64,000 nucleotides of DNA from Candidatus Woesearchaeota archaeon (GCA_016192995.1 JACPTB010000001.1:253110-317109), one strand, 5' to 3'. Positions 52,555 to 63,010 are shown, counted from the stretch's first letter. The notes: a model not told the origin generated them from the sequence alone. A program made the numbers and translations.

Positions 52555-52595
52555 TTGCAGAGTTCTCTAAAACTAAACGAAGACTTATTACGTAC
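52555..52595. repeat. Remnant of hairpin-element ends
   Basis: ttgcagagttctct resembles a type E end, and aagacttattacgtac is a type A end. Together they form a decayed element fragment. The last codons and stop of the gene at 52588 are built from the type A end. Confidence 0.65.
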
Positions 52596-53298
52596 GTCGA
52601 AGAGAAATATACTTCACCTGTGACGGTTGTATTCCATTCATTCCCTTTGCCTGTAATGTTTCTAGCAAATAAGCTGTTACTGCTTCTCTTAGTGATTGAG
52701 GAACTTGCTTATAGGTTTCATGAACTGCCACTGATGTAAGCTCTTGTCCTTTACTCTGTTCACTATAGATTGGGATTAATTTCTGATCTTTTATTACTCC
52801 ATACACATAAAGAGTCATCTTTCCTGTATCTTTATTAGTATTAAGTTCAGTCCTATAAGAAACTCCATTCCTATAAATAGTATCAACTATGCCTAATCGG
52901 TGAACAGGTTTGATACCTTCAGGAATAACACTTATCTCATGATTTAAGCGATAATCTTTTAAAACTTCATCAGTTAGATATCCAATAGTATGAGAGAACT
53001 CCTCCATAGGTTCTTCTTCATGCGCGTGATGAGAACGCACTCGCGTTGTTCTTGCTGCAGAGCCAATATCATTACCATAATTTCCCTGACCACTACCACC
53101 AAATGTTGGCAATGGTGATTTTGTTGGTGGTGATGGTTTATCAGCTCTTGCATTCAACCTTCTTAAAAACATTCGACCAAAGAAACCTAATTTTGGACTA
53201 TCTGTTCCTGACTGTTCTAGTACAGGAGCAGGAGCATTATCAACTTCTGCTTCTAAATTTTTCCATCTCTGTGCTTGATTAAAAAAAGACCCTGCCAT
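52588..53298 (-). CDS. Hypothetical protein, 236 residues
   Basis: Soluble, with a disordered Pro/Gly/Ser-rich stretch (KPSPPTKSPLPTFGGSGQ, about 54-71) and a beta-rich C-terminal half. No recognised domain. The last two residues (RT) and stop codon are encoded by a hairpin-element end, so the original C-terminus may have been replaced. It is divergent from the PLP-fold gene at 53396. Function unknown. Confidence 0.6.
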   Translation of the reverse strand: MAGSFFNQAQRWKNLEAEVDNAPAPVLEQSGTDSPKLGFFGRMFLRRLNARADKPSPPTKSPLPTFGGSGQGNYGNDIGSAARTTRVRSHHAHEEEPMEEFSHTIGYLTDEVLKDYRLNHEISVIPEGIKPVHRLGIVDTIYRNGVSYRTELNTNKDTGKMTLYVYGVIKDQKLIPIYSEQSKGQELTSVAVHETYKQVPQSLREAVTAYLLETLQAKGMNGIQPSQVKYISLRRT

Positions 53299-53395
53299 TA
53301 TGATTCACCTTCTACCTTAAATTTTATATAATCTTTATGAGTAATTGCTGATTTGATAGGATATATTTAAATATGATCCTTTTTATCTCTTCAAT

Positions 53396-54217
53396 ATGAC
53401 CATAAAACACTCAACATATCAAGAAATCATTGCTCTTCTCAAAGAGTACACTTCCAAAGAACAAATCTATTTGACAAATTCAGGCGATGCAGCTCTTTAT
53501 GCTGCATTATGGATTGCAAAAAACAAGGGCTTCAAAAGATTATTAATTCCTGATCAAGGCGGATGGCTGAGTTATAAAAAATACGGCAAACAATTAGGAT
53601 TTGAAATAATCGCCTTGAAAACTAATTTAGGAATTATTAATGCCAAAGATTTAAAACAATATGGAACTGATAACAAAACAGTATTGTTATGCACAAGCCT
53701 TGCAGGGTATTATCAACAACAGCCATTGAAGGAATTAATAACTATTTGTAAAACACAAAATATTTTTGTCATATTAGATGTCAATAATCTTTCTGATGAG
53801 ATTAATAAACAAATTAATCCAAATATCATGGTTTCAAGCTTTGGAAAATGGAAAGTAGTTAACAATTATCATGGTGGGTGCATTGCGAGCAATGAGAAAT
53901 TTGTTTTTTCTCAAGAAATCGAAGATAAGATTAAGCCAAAGAACTTAGATTGTGGTAAATTATTACTCAATTTAAAGAAAGCTCCAGAACGATTGCAGAT
54001 GCTTCAAGAAAAATGTTTTGGAATTATAACTGATTTAAAACAACAAGGAATAAAAATATTCAATAAAGACAATAAAGGCATAGTAGTAATTGCTGAAGAT
54101 GATGAGCAAATTAAAAACTATTGCAAAGAACATAATCTTGAATTTGTTTTATGCCCACGAGAAATAAGGATTAATGAAAAAGCAATTTCGATTGAAGTAA
54201 AAAGAACTGAAGATTGA
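53396..54217 (+). CDS. PLP-dependent aminotransferase-fold protein
   Basis: 273 residues. The pattern is that of fold-type I, DegT/DnrJ-like PLP enzymes: an N-terminal TNSGDAALYAALWIA, central VILDVNN and the Lys segment VSSFGKWKVV (about 143-152), the probable Schiff-base lysine. It is short compared with the usual 370-400, and the C-terminal domain is reduced. Substrate unknown. The TATA-like region around 53361-53374 precedes the start. Confidence 0.65.
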   Translation: MTIKHSTYQEIIALLKEYTSKEQIYLTNSGDAALYAALWIAKNKGFKRLLIPDQGGWLSYKKYGKQLGFEIIALKTNLGIINAKDLKQYGTDNKTVLLCTSLAGYYQQQPLKELITICKTQNIFVILDVNNLSDEINKQINPNIMVSSFGKWKVVNNYHGGCIASNEKFVFSQEIEDKIKPKNLDCGKLLLNLKKAPERLQMLQEKCFGIITDLKQQGIKIFNKDNKGIVVIAEDDEQIKNYCKEHNLEFVLCPREIRINEKAISIEVKRTED

Positions 54218-54255
54218 TTTAAAAAATTGCTTAGAAACTGATTGTAAACTATCCT

Positions 54256-54407
54256 GTACGTAATAAGTCTTCTTCGGTTTTAGCGTCGGTTCAGCTTTTG
54301 ATGTGATTCTACATTGGATTTTTCTCTCTGGAACCTCGAAAAATCCTCACTGTGATTAAAGAAAAGCTTCACAAAGTAGGCGCTAAAACTCCAGACTTAT
54401 TACGTAC
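54256..54407. repeat. Modular hairpin element, type A
   Basis: 152 bp with perfect ends gtacgtaataagtc / gacttattacgtac, middle ttttagcg / cgctaaaac, and core ctctctggaacctcg. The flanks ctatcct and ctatacct may be a worn duplication. Confidence 0.85.
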
Positions 54408-54429
54408 CTATACCTTAATAATATATAGT

Positions 54430-55464
54430 CTATGGTGATTTTGGCTGTTGCTGGCTCATGCAATGCAGTGTTCCCAAACCATGAACAAGAGCAGTAGCAT
54501 TGATGTCAATAACTTTTCGCTGAGGAAATTGCGCTTGAATAATAGCAAGTGCAGTTTGATCGTTTTTATGACCAAACACCGGCACTAACACAACAGTATT
54601 GCCAATATAAAAGTTAGCATAGCTTGCAGGCAGTCGTTTCCCAGTAAGTATATGCCGTACAATACCAGGCATTGGTAATTTAACCAGCATAAACTTTTTT
54701 CCGTCTTGATCACGGGCTTTTTTCAAGAGTTCATAATTTTCAGAAAGATAACGATAATTTTCATCATGAGGATCATCTTCAAAACAGTACAAAATGGTTG
54801 TTGGATTAACAAACCTTGCAAGATCATCAATATGGCCATCAGTGTCATCTCCAACAATGCCTTCTCTGAGCCATATAATTTTAGTTATTCCTAAATATTT
54901 TTTTAGATATTGCTCGATCTGAACATGATTAAGATAATGGTTTCGATTTTTATTCAGCAAACACTGCTGTGTGGTCAATAAGGTTCCTCTACCATTCACT
55001 TCAATTGAGCCGCCTTCCAAAACAAGATCAGGATGAACAATGGGAAGATTAAGAATACGATTAAGAGCAAGAGGAATATTGTTATCTTTTAATAATTCGT
55101 CATATTTGTTTCCCCAAGCATTAAAAATCCAATTAGTCATGGCAAGGGTTCTTGTTTGTTTATGGAGAACAAATATCGGTCCATAATCCCTCAACCACAC
55201 ATCAGCATAATCTTGAACAAAAAAATAAACTCTTTTGAGATCAACTTGTTCCTGCTGAAGTAATTTAGTTATTTTGAGCTGCATTTTTTTATTAAGAACT
55301 AAAAGATTAACTGATTCACTAAGATGAATAGCTTTAATAATAGCAACATATGCTTTTTCTGCGCCGGCAAGATCAGGAAAGCTATCTATATCATGCGGCC
55401 ATGAAAGCCAAATTGCATCATGCTTTTCCCATTCAGCAGGCATATAATATTCTTCAGGATTCAT
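54430..55464 (-). CDS. aguA: Agmatine deiminase
   Basis: 344 residues from the ATG at 55464; a GTG three codons earlier is less likely. It hydrolyses agmatine to N-carbamoylputrescine. The guanidino-deiminase family signature is strong: AEWEKHDAIWLSWPHD at the start, WLRDYGPIFV, VLEGGSIEVNGRGTLLTTQQ, DDTDGHIDDLARFV, and the catalytic Cys in LGTLHCMSQQQP near the end. The next step is encoded by the adjacent gene, in the same direction. Arginine decarboxylase, which would supply agmatine, is not in the window. Confidence 0.9.
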   Translation of the reverse strand: MNPEEYYMPAEWEKHDAIWLSWPHDIDSFPDLAGAEKAYVAIIKAIHLSESVNLLVLNKKMQLKITKLLQQEQVDLKRVYFFVQDYADVWLRDYGPIFVLHKQTRTLAMTNWIFNAWGNKYDELLKDNNIPLALNRILNLPIVHPDLVLEGGSIEVNGRGTLLTTQQCLLNKNRNHYLNHVQIEQYLKKYLGITKIIWLREGIVGDDTDGHIDDLARFVNPTTILYCFEDDPHDENYRYLSENYELLKKARDQDGKKFMLVKLPMPGIVRHILTGKRLPASYANFYIGNTVVLVPVFGHKNDQTALAIIQAQFPQRKVIDINATALVHGLGTLHCMSQQQPKSP

Positions 55465-55532
55465 ATTCTTCACAACATTTTAAAGCAATTAAGTCGTATA
55501 TGGTATTTAGATAATTATCATCTTTGAAGGCA

Positions 55533-55638
55533 ACAACAATAATGACGGCAGACGGTCAAAATTTCTTTGAGAAATTTCGCCCTACGCACCACTCCGAAGG
55601 AGCCGACCCTCGGTGCGTCTGCGTCATTGTTGTTGCTT
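55533..55638. repeat. Palindromic element, type G (distinct from the others)
   Basis: About 106 bp with ends gcaacaacaataatgacg / cgtcattgttgttgc, and inner hairpins gaaatttctcaaagaaattt (minus strand) and ctccgaaggag. It sits between the two agmatine genes. It lacks the ttccagagag core. Confidence 0.7.
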
Positions 55639-55657
55639 TATCTTATTTCACTAGTAT

Positions 55658-56515
55658 TCATTCCACTAATTTTTTATAAGCATGCGGTTTTCTATTCTCA
55701 TAGAATAACCATCCATCTCTAATTTGTTTATTTTTAGCGAGATCGACAGAAACAACAAGCACTTCTTCATTTGTTTTAGAAGCTTTCCCAAGTATGACGC
55801 CAAAAGCATCTGCGACAAATGAATTCCCATAAAAGGTTATTTTATCTTCCACACCAACTCTGTTTACTGCTGCAATGGGAACAGCATTGGAAATAGCATG
55901 CCCACGTTGCACCGTCTGCCATGCTTCACACCAATCGCCATCTTCACGTTCAAGATTTTTAATATACCCGATAGCTGTTGGATAGAATATAAGCTCTGCA
56001 CCTAATAAAGCAGTACATCGCGCTGCTTCAGGAAACCATTGATCATAACAAATTAACACGCCAATAATTGCATATCTTGTTTTGAACACTTTAAACCCTT
56101 CTTTGCTTGGCTCAAAATAATCTTTTTCCCAATAACAAGGATCATGGGGAATATGGACTTTTCTATAGTAACCAAGATTTTTTCCATCAGCATCTATAAC
56201 AACAACAGTATTATAGTAATGTTCACCATCTTTCTGTGTTTCTTTTTCATAAATAGGAACAAGAATTACAACACCTAACTCTTTTGCAAGCTTTGAAAAA
56301 ATGGTTACTGACTCACCAGATCTTGTTTCAGCTAAATGTTTATAATCCTTTTTTTCATATTGAGGAAAGTAGGTTGAACGAAAGACTTCTTGAAGACAAA
56401 TAATCTGCGCTCCTTTTTTAGCAGCTTCTCTTACTTTTGTTGCTGTATGATCTAAGTTCTTCTTTACATCATTACTTACTTTTGTTTGAATTAAACCTAA
56501 TTTTACAACAGTCAT
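55658..56515 (-). CDS. aguB: N-carbamoylputrescine amidase
   Basis: 285 residues from the ATG at 56515; upstream in-frame codons are derived from the hairpin element and not coding. It cleaves N-carbamoylputrescine to putrescine, CO2 and ammonia. The nitrilase-superfamily triad is seen: Glu in IICLQEVFRS, Lys in YYRKVHIPHD, and Cys in VLICYDQWFPEAAR. With agmatine deiminase, this gives the plant/bacterial route to putrescine. It is separated from its partner by a type G element, yet in the same direction. Confidence 0.92.
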   Translation of the reverse strand: MTVVKLGLIQTKVSNDVKKNLDHTATKVREAAKKGAQIICLQEVFRSTYFPQYEKKDYKHLAETRSGESVTIFSKLAKELGVVILVPIYEKETQKDGEHYYNTVVVIDADGKNLGYYRKVHIPHDPCYWEKDYFEPSKEGFKVFKTRYAIIGVLICYDQWFPEAARCTALLGAELIFYPTAIGYIKNLEREDGDWCEAWQTVQRGHAISNAVPIAAVNRVGVEDKITFYGNSFVADAFGVILGKASKTNEEVLVVSVDLAKNKQIRDGWLFYENRKPHAYKKLVE

Positions 56516-56560
56516 AATAACGATAAAATGAGAATTATTTTTAAAGGTTACGGAAAGATG

Positions 56561-56714
56561 GAGTTTGTCGCATAATCTGCCGCCATCAATATTGCGAGGC
56601 TTATCAAATAATGAATCGAGTACTTTTCGAGGTTCCAGAGAGAAAAGTACCTTTGAGTAAATAATCAAAAGCCGAGCCGATGGCGGCTGCCGAAGGCATT
56701 TATGCGACAAACTC
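56561..56714. repeat. Modular hairpin element, type F
   Basis: 154 bp with ends gagtttgtcgcataa / ttatgcgacaaactc and a middle gccgccatc / gatggcggc shared with type D, plus the ttcgaggttccagagag core. It forms a compound with the next element. Confidence 0.8.
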
Positions 56715-56723
56715 AGAAAAATT

Positions 56724-57010
56724 TACGTAATAAGTCTTCTATGGTTTTATTAAAAATCACTATTTTTAATCCCTGAGATCCTTCGGATTCAGGTAGCGCC
56801 GGTTCAGCTTTTGAAGTGTATTTTAATTGGATTTTTCTCTCTATAAATATAATCCCGACTCCCTCAATAATATAAATCAAGGATTCATAAGTTGGCTTGC
56901 GTCTGGGATTATAAGACTTGCCTATCGGCAAGGAACTCCGAAAAATCCCCGAAATATAAATCAGAAGAGCTTCACAACAATAGGCGCTAAAACCACAGAC
57001 TTATTATGTA
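56724..57010. repeat. Modular hairpin element, type A, enlarged
   Basis: About 287 bp. It carries both the arm insert of the 28447 element and the core insert of the 38396 element, in reverse orientation. The 9 bp direct repeat cggaaagat is at 56551-56559 and 57011-57019, enclosing this and the preceding element together. Confidence 0.8.
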
Positions 57011-57021
57011 CGGAAAGATAA

Positions 57022-58188
57022 TCAGTGATTAAACAATCGCTTGGTAACAATAGTGGCATAACTTCCTTTAGGCAGAGTAAAAGAAAGCTTTATTTTAAAG
57101 AAGTTATTTTTGCCTCGGTCATTAACTTCATCTATTTGAGGTTTTGAAATAGAAAAATCTAATGGTTTAACTATAACATCACGTTGATGTGTCTTAAAAA
57201 AACTGCCAGTCTCTGATTTAATTGCAAAATCTGACAACGTTATTCCTTCACGCTTCAAGATAGTTTTAATAATATCTAATTCCAAACCTTCTGCCTGAAG
57301 TTCATCACTAATAGTTTTAAAAGCAATAGATAATTTTTTAGATTCTGATGTAGTTAAATTCTTATAAAACAATAAAGATCCTACGTTATAAGGAATTGAA
57401 TACAATTTTTTCTTATCAATAAAATGTTTCAGTAATAATTTAATGCATTCATTCCACAAATAGCTTTGATAACTGGAAACATACATTTGGCGCAATGAAG
57501 AAGATATTTTTCTATAAGCAAAAAGCCAGTTTTTAGTTTTTTTGTACTCATCAACAACAAAACGCAGCGATGGTGTTTTCACCGAGCATTTTTCAAGCAT
57601 TGGCCAGCAATGGAGAATATTCTGTTTATCTTCTTTAATGATGCGGGATTCAAAAGGTGATGATTCAGTCAAATAAATCTTAACAGCTTCTTCATAATTT
57701 TTTTTCAATAAGTATTTTGCTATAAATTTACCGTTAATAACACTGCCAAATCTTTGCGAATCAAAATAATTAGGCACACCGCTCTGAGAAAGTGTCTGAG
57801 CTTTTTGATAAATACCTTCAAATTCGCCTCTTCGAACTGCGCGAACCATAAGAGTAAATTTGTTTCCGGTCAAATCTCCCAGTTCAAGAGCTTTATCAAC
57901 ATAGCCAAGAAAACTGAGGCTAAGATTCTGCTCTTTGCTTGGCTTCAATGAATAAGAAGAAGGAACTGTAATAAACTGCTGAGTAATTCCATGCCTGTCT
58001 TTAACACCTGCTATGCCAAATTCACTGACAGGAATATTATTTTTTCTTGATAATTGTTCAAGCAAAGAGAATGTTTCAATACCTTTCTTTTCCAAGAGAA
58101 AAAGTTGAAAGCCTTTCTTAGCCTGAGATGGCTTGCTATCGTTAATTTCTTCAACTATAAAGTCTTCAGGACATTGTTTAAGCTTCAT
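57022..58188 (-). CDS. truD: tRNA pseudouridine synthase TruD
   Basis: 388 residues. It isomerises U13 in tRNA. The TruD signature GIAGVKDRHGITQQFITVP with the catalytic Asp is near residue 60-78; later NYFDSQRFG is also characteristic. Length fits archaeal TruD. The C-terminus (LSFTLPKGSYATIVTKRLF) matches the family closing motif. It is not in an obvious operon. Confidence 0.92.
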   Translation of the reverse strand: MKLKQCPEDFIVEEINDSKPSQAKKGFQLFLLEKKGIETFSLLEQLSRKNNIPVSEFGIAGVKDRHGITQQFITVPSSYSLKPSKEQNLSLSFLGYVDKALELGDLTGNKFTLMVRAVRRGEFEGIYQKAQTLSQSGVPNYFDSQRFGSVINGKFIAKYLLKKNYEEAVKIYLTESSPFESRIIKEDKQNILHCWPMLEKCSVKTPSLRFVVDEYKKTKNWLFAYRKISSSLRQMYVSSYQSYLWNECIKLLLKHFIDKKKLYSIPYNVGSLLFYKNLTTSESKKLSIAFKTISDELQAEGLELDIIKTILKREGITLSDFAIKSETGSFFKTHQRDVIVKPLDFSISKPQIDEVNDRGKNNFFKIKLSFTLPKGSYATIVTKRLFNH

Positions 58189-58297
58189 AAGGTGTTAAGA
58201 ACAAGAGGATATTTATAACTTTTCTGTTAATTTACTACTAATAAAAGACAGCATAAAACAAACGACAGCTTTTGCCACCAATCCACAAATAAGAAGT

Positions 58298-58306
58298 TTT
58301 ATATAG
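58298..58306 (+). promoter_or_regulatory. TATA box before the CHAT-like operon
   Basis: ttttatata lies about 26 nt before the ATG at 58328, the likely start of a three-gene transcript. Confidence 0.55.
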
Positions 58307-58327
58307 GATTTTTGTTTAATATGCTTG

Positions 58328-58531
58328 ATGGCAGGTGATGACTATACAATCCTTCGGATAAAGTTTCTGAAAGCATTTGCTAATCTCCCGGAAAAAGCTA
58401 AATCAGAAGAAGTTATAGCAGTTATAGATGAGAAACCATACACTTGGATTGCTGCTGCCATAGAAATTAAGAGTGAATCAGCAACAGGAAAGAAAATATT
58501 AAAAATACTTAAAGAATTAGGTGTCCTATGA
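58328..58531 (+). CDS. Small helical protein, first gene of the CHAT-like operon
   Basis: 67 residues from the ATG at 58328 (a TTG one codon earlier is possible). Helical, e.g. ILRIKFLKAFANLPEKAKSE and TGKKILKILKELGVL. No recognised domain. Its stop overlaps the next start in ATGA, a sign of translational coupling. Possibly an adaptor or inhibitor of the terminal protease-like protein; this is inference. Confidence 0.65.
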   Translation: MAGDDYTILRIKFLKAFANLPEKAKSEEVIAVIDEKPYTWIAAAIEIKSESATGKKILKILKELGVL

Positions 58532-58755
58532 GTGAAAAAATATCTAGTGAATTGAAAAAAATTGTACTTTGGAGATTAGACACAATCCCTCCCAACTTTA
58601 AATTGTCTATTGGTAATGAGGGCACTTTTACCAAAGAAGAATTGAGGCAACACGTAGAAAAAGAGGACCAAATTGGGGTGACTTTTGCTAAAATGCAGCT
58701 TAATTTTATGAAAGCATTAGCAAGCGGTGAATTCTCCAAGACGTTATCAGAATGA
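58528..58755 (+). CDS. Small helical protein, second gene of the CHAT-like operon
   Basis: 75 residues, helical, starting MSEKISSELKKIVLWRLDTI; it contains FTKEELRQHVEKEDQIG. It overlaps both neighbours by four bases. No recognised domain. Tight coupling suggests a stoichiometric complex with its neighbours. Confidence 0.65.
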   Translation: MSEKISSELKKIVLWRLDTIPPNFKLSIGNEGTFTKEELRQHVEKEDQIGVTFAKMQLNFMKALASGEFSKTLSE

Positions 58756-59405
58756 AAACGATCATTACTATGCCGAACTATGATGATGCAACTGCTTATC
58801 TTTATTGCTATGCTGAGGAATTGGTGAAATTTGTCAAGGAGAAAAATATTCCCTTAAGTCAGTTAAAGCGTCCAAGATTGCGAAGAAATATTCTGGAAGA
58901 GAGCATACAAAAGCAAAATCCCCAGCTACTTCTCTTTAATGCGCATGGTGATGAAATTACAATTTATGGCGACAAAATCAGGGGAGAAGAGGAGTATCTT
59001 ATTCGGGAGGGAGAAAACCATCAACTCCTTACAGGAAAGTTAACCTACGCCAGAGCGTGTAGTGCATCAGCTTCACTCGGAAAAGCATGCACGCAGAAAG
59101 ATGGTTGTTTCATCGGTTACAATCAGCCGTTTAGTTTTTGGACCGATACGAGCAGAACAACCACACCTTTAAAAGATAAAGTTGCACAACTCTTCCTCTT
59201 ACCTTCCAATGAATTAGCACTTGCTCTCCTCCGTGGTAAGAGTGCACGTGAAGCAGCAGATATTTTTTTCAATATATCAAAGAAAAATATTCTCCATCTG
59301 CTTGCAAAACAAGATGAACCGGGAGCAATGGTTTCTGCAATGCTTCTATGGAACAATATGACTACCCAAGAAGTTCTGGGAAATGAACAAATGAGATGTT
59401 CTTAA
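58752..59405 (+). CDS. CHAT/caspase-like putative protease, third gene of the operon
   Basis: 217 residues. The pattern of a clan CD cysteine peptidase is seen: LLLFNAHGDE (His65) followed by KLTYARACSASASLG (Cys103), giving a His-Cys dyad as in CHAT and caspase-like proteins. The remaining C-terminal part is helical. Such proteases often act as effectors of regulated cell death or anti-phage systems in bacteria and archaea. The 192 bp after the gene (59406-59597) hold nothing I recognise. Function here is inferred from motif and context. Confidence 0.65.
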   Translation: MKTIITMPNYDDATAYLYCYAEELVKFVKEKNIPLSQLKRPRLRRNILEESIQKQNPQLLLFNAHGDEITIYGDKIRGEEEYLIREGENHQLLTGKLTYARACSASASLGKACTQKDGCFIGYNQPFSFWTDTSRTTTPLKDKVAQLFLLPSNELALALLRGKSAREAADIFFNISKKNILHLLAKQDEPGAMVSAMLLWNNMTTQEVLGNEQMRCS

Positions 59406-59597
59406 CTCTTAAAACACCCTCCCCCACACTTAATGTTACTCTGGAAAACTACGACAGCGCCTAGAAGTACAGCAACTCAAAAACTCTTCGTCACTTCGTT
59501 CCTTGTCCTCCCGACTCCACTCTGAAATTCTATTAACGATAATTCTAGTTCTCGCTCGTAGGTAGGAGAAACCAACAGGGATTATACGTAATTAAAT

Positions 59598-59899
59598 TTA
59601 GTGACCTTTATCCTCTAACTTGAAGAATTTGTTAAACTCCTTAAATCCTCGACCTTCCCAAAAAGAAATCGCTTCATCATCTAAAGAATGTGTACCTACC
59701 ATTATCCATTTAATATTATTTTTTTTAAACCAGTTCATTGCATTTTTGAATAGTACTGATCCTACACCTGTTCCCCTAAATTCGGGTTTTGTATATGTCT
59801 CAGCAATATATCCTATTTTTTGTACAGAGATAACATTAAAGGAGCGATTTCTTTTACTTCTTCATTCTTCAATTTTCTGATAATTATTTTAACGGCCAC
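59598..59899 (-). pseudogene. GNAT acetyltransferase pseudogene with internal deletion
   Basis: A GTG at 59899 begins VAVKIIIRKLKNEEVKEIAP and reaches a stop (TAG) at about codon 29. In another frame, GYIAETYTKPEFRGTGVGSV continues as the acetyl-CoA-binding half of a GNAT, ending KLEDKGH at 59598. The middle of the domain (about 60 residues) is missing and the frame shifts at the join. A recent decay is likely because both halves still read well. Confidence 0.75.
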
Positions 59900-59940
59900 T
59901 ACAAAACCTTTTAATATTTAGGCAATTTTTAGCTCATATC

Positions 59941-60618
59941 ATGAAACAACAAGAACTTATTAAATATCTGGCAGAAGTTATTCTAAGCACAAAAAGAGAC
60001 CATCCCCTCCGTGTCGGAATTAATGGTGTCGACGCTTCAGGTAAAACAACTTTGACAAATGCGCTCGTAGATTTTCTTAAGTCCCAAAAAATACCTGTAA
60101 TTCGTGCTTCAACAGACGGTTTTCATAATCCAAAATCGTTCCGCTATCAAAAAGGTCGTAATTCGTCCGAGGGCTATTACAAAGATTCTTTCAATAATCA
60201 TGCGATCATAAATAATCTGCTCGCTCCGCTTGGCGAAAATGGAAATTTGCAGTACAGAAAAGCAATTTTTGATTTCAAAACTGATAGTGAAGTTGTTTTG
60301 CCAGTCGAAACAGCAAATAAATATTCAATTTTAATTATGGATGGTCTCTTTTTGTTTCGTCCTGAATTAAAAAATTATTGGGATCTCAAAATATTTATTG
60401 AAGCAGATTTCAAAATTACTGTTTCAAGAGCCACAAAGAGAGATGGCTATTATCTTGGTTCTGAACAAGAAATTCTTGATAAATACAATCAGCGTTATGT
60501 CCCTGGTCAACAACTTTATTTTCAAGAAGCTAACCCCCAAGAGACAGCAGACATTATTATAGAAAACAGTGACTTTGAAAATCCAGTAATAACGAAAGAG
60601 ATAAAAACTGCCCATTAA
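59941..60618 (+). CDS. Uridine-kinase-like P-loop kinase
   Basis: 225 residues. The Walker A motif VGINGVDASGKTTLTNAL and the substrate region ASTDGFHNPKSFRYQKG fit the uridine kinase/phosphoribulokinase superfamily; ILIMDGLFLFRPEL and FKITVSRATKRDGYYLG follow as in that family. Likely phosphorylates a nucleoside, but the exact substrate is not certain. The gene is followed by a type E element 18 bp beyond its stop. Confidence 0.78.
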   Translation: MKQQELIKYLAEVILSTKRDHPLRVGINGVDASGKTTLTNALVDFLKSQKIPVIRASTDGFHNPKSFRYQKGRNSSEGYYKDSFNNHAIINNLLAPLGENGNLQYRKAIFDFKTDSEVVLPVETANKYSILIMDGLFLFRPELKNYWDLKIFIEADFKITVSRATKRDGYYLGSEQEILDKYNQRYVPGQQLYFQEANPQETADIIIENSDFENPVITKEIKTAH

Positions 60619-60636
60619 AATAAGCGGTTTTTGTGG

Positions 60637-60799
60637 TGAGAACTTTGCAAAATACTCGCAAAGCTCGGGTTACTGCCAGTTCGCATTGAGATATCTGTTC
60701 AACAAAGCAATTTTCTCTCTGGAACCTCGAAAATTGTCCGATAAGTATTTCGAAAATGCTTACAAAATAGGCAGTAACCATAATTTTGCAAAGTTCTCT
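60637..60799. repeat. Modular hairpin element, type E
   Basis: 163 bp, an inverted-orientation relative of the 10815 copy, with ggttactgcc / ggcagtaacc and the ctctctggaacctcg core. Beyond it (60800-60860) is a GC-rich patch, unlike the surroundings, that I cannot assign. Confidence 0.82.
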
Positions 60800-60938
60800 G
60801 GTGGCAACTCTCACCAGCCATTCGGGACGCTGCGCTCTGGCTTCGCCTCGGCTAACAGGAATTATGCTCAATTTTTAAGAACGCCTTTACTCTAATCTTT
60901 CGATAATTTTATATAGGAATGTATCACCTAGGGATCAC

Positions 60939-61328
60939 ATGGACAAACAATTAATGACTAAAATTGGATATATCTTTATTGCAATTACATTAATATTATT
61001 TGGCATTAATCGCTACATGGATTATAAATGGGAGAAGGAAAACGCAGAGAAGGAATTAAATAATCAAAACTTATTAGACATTGCTTTAAAAGAAACAGAT
61101 ATTAAATACTGCAATGATTATAAATATAAATTAGGGTGTGTAGTACTCGTTGGACAAAAATTGAATGATGAAAATGTTTGTGAACAAGCATATGATGAAG
61201 AACCAACGATTACATCATGCAAAGCAGCTATTTTAAAAGATAAATCATTGTGTACAAATAATTTTGAAAAAAGTGAATTAAGGTTATGTGAAACATTATA
61301 TGATCATGTTTTATCTAAAATTGGTTAA
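60939..61328 (+). CDS. Single-pass membrane protein with four to six cysteines
   Basis: 129 residues. One N-terminal membrane helix (IGYIFIAITLILFGINRYM), then an outside helical region with conserved-looking Cys (CNDYKYKLGCVV, CEQAYDEE, CKAAILKDKSLC, LCETLYDH). Unknown function; it does not contain the DTDG module. A TATA box (about 60907-60915) lies 27 nt before the ATG. Confidence 0.65.
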   Translation: MDKQLMTKIGYIFIAITLILFGINRYMDYKWEKENAEKELNNQNLLDIALKETDIKYCNDYKYKLGCVVLVGQKLNDENVCEQAYDEEPTITSCKAAILKDKSLCTNNFEKSELRLCETLYDHVLSKIG

Positions 61329-61393
61329 TTATTTCTTTGTGGTCAATATCAATAATCTAATTGTCAGAAATAAAAATAAAAAATAACTAATAC

Positions 61394-63010
<1,617 letters not shown>

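Noticed and set aside
59406-59597. Possible short gene between the CHAT-like operon and the GNAT pseudogene
   Set aside because: No frame of useful length or start context is seen in these 192 bp.
60800-60860. GC-rich patch after the type E element as a possible RNA gene
   Set aside because: It has a few short palindromic words but no coherent fold or reading frame I could support.
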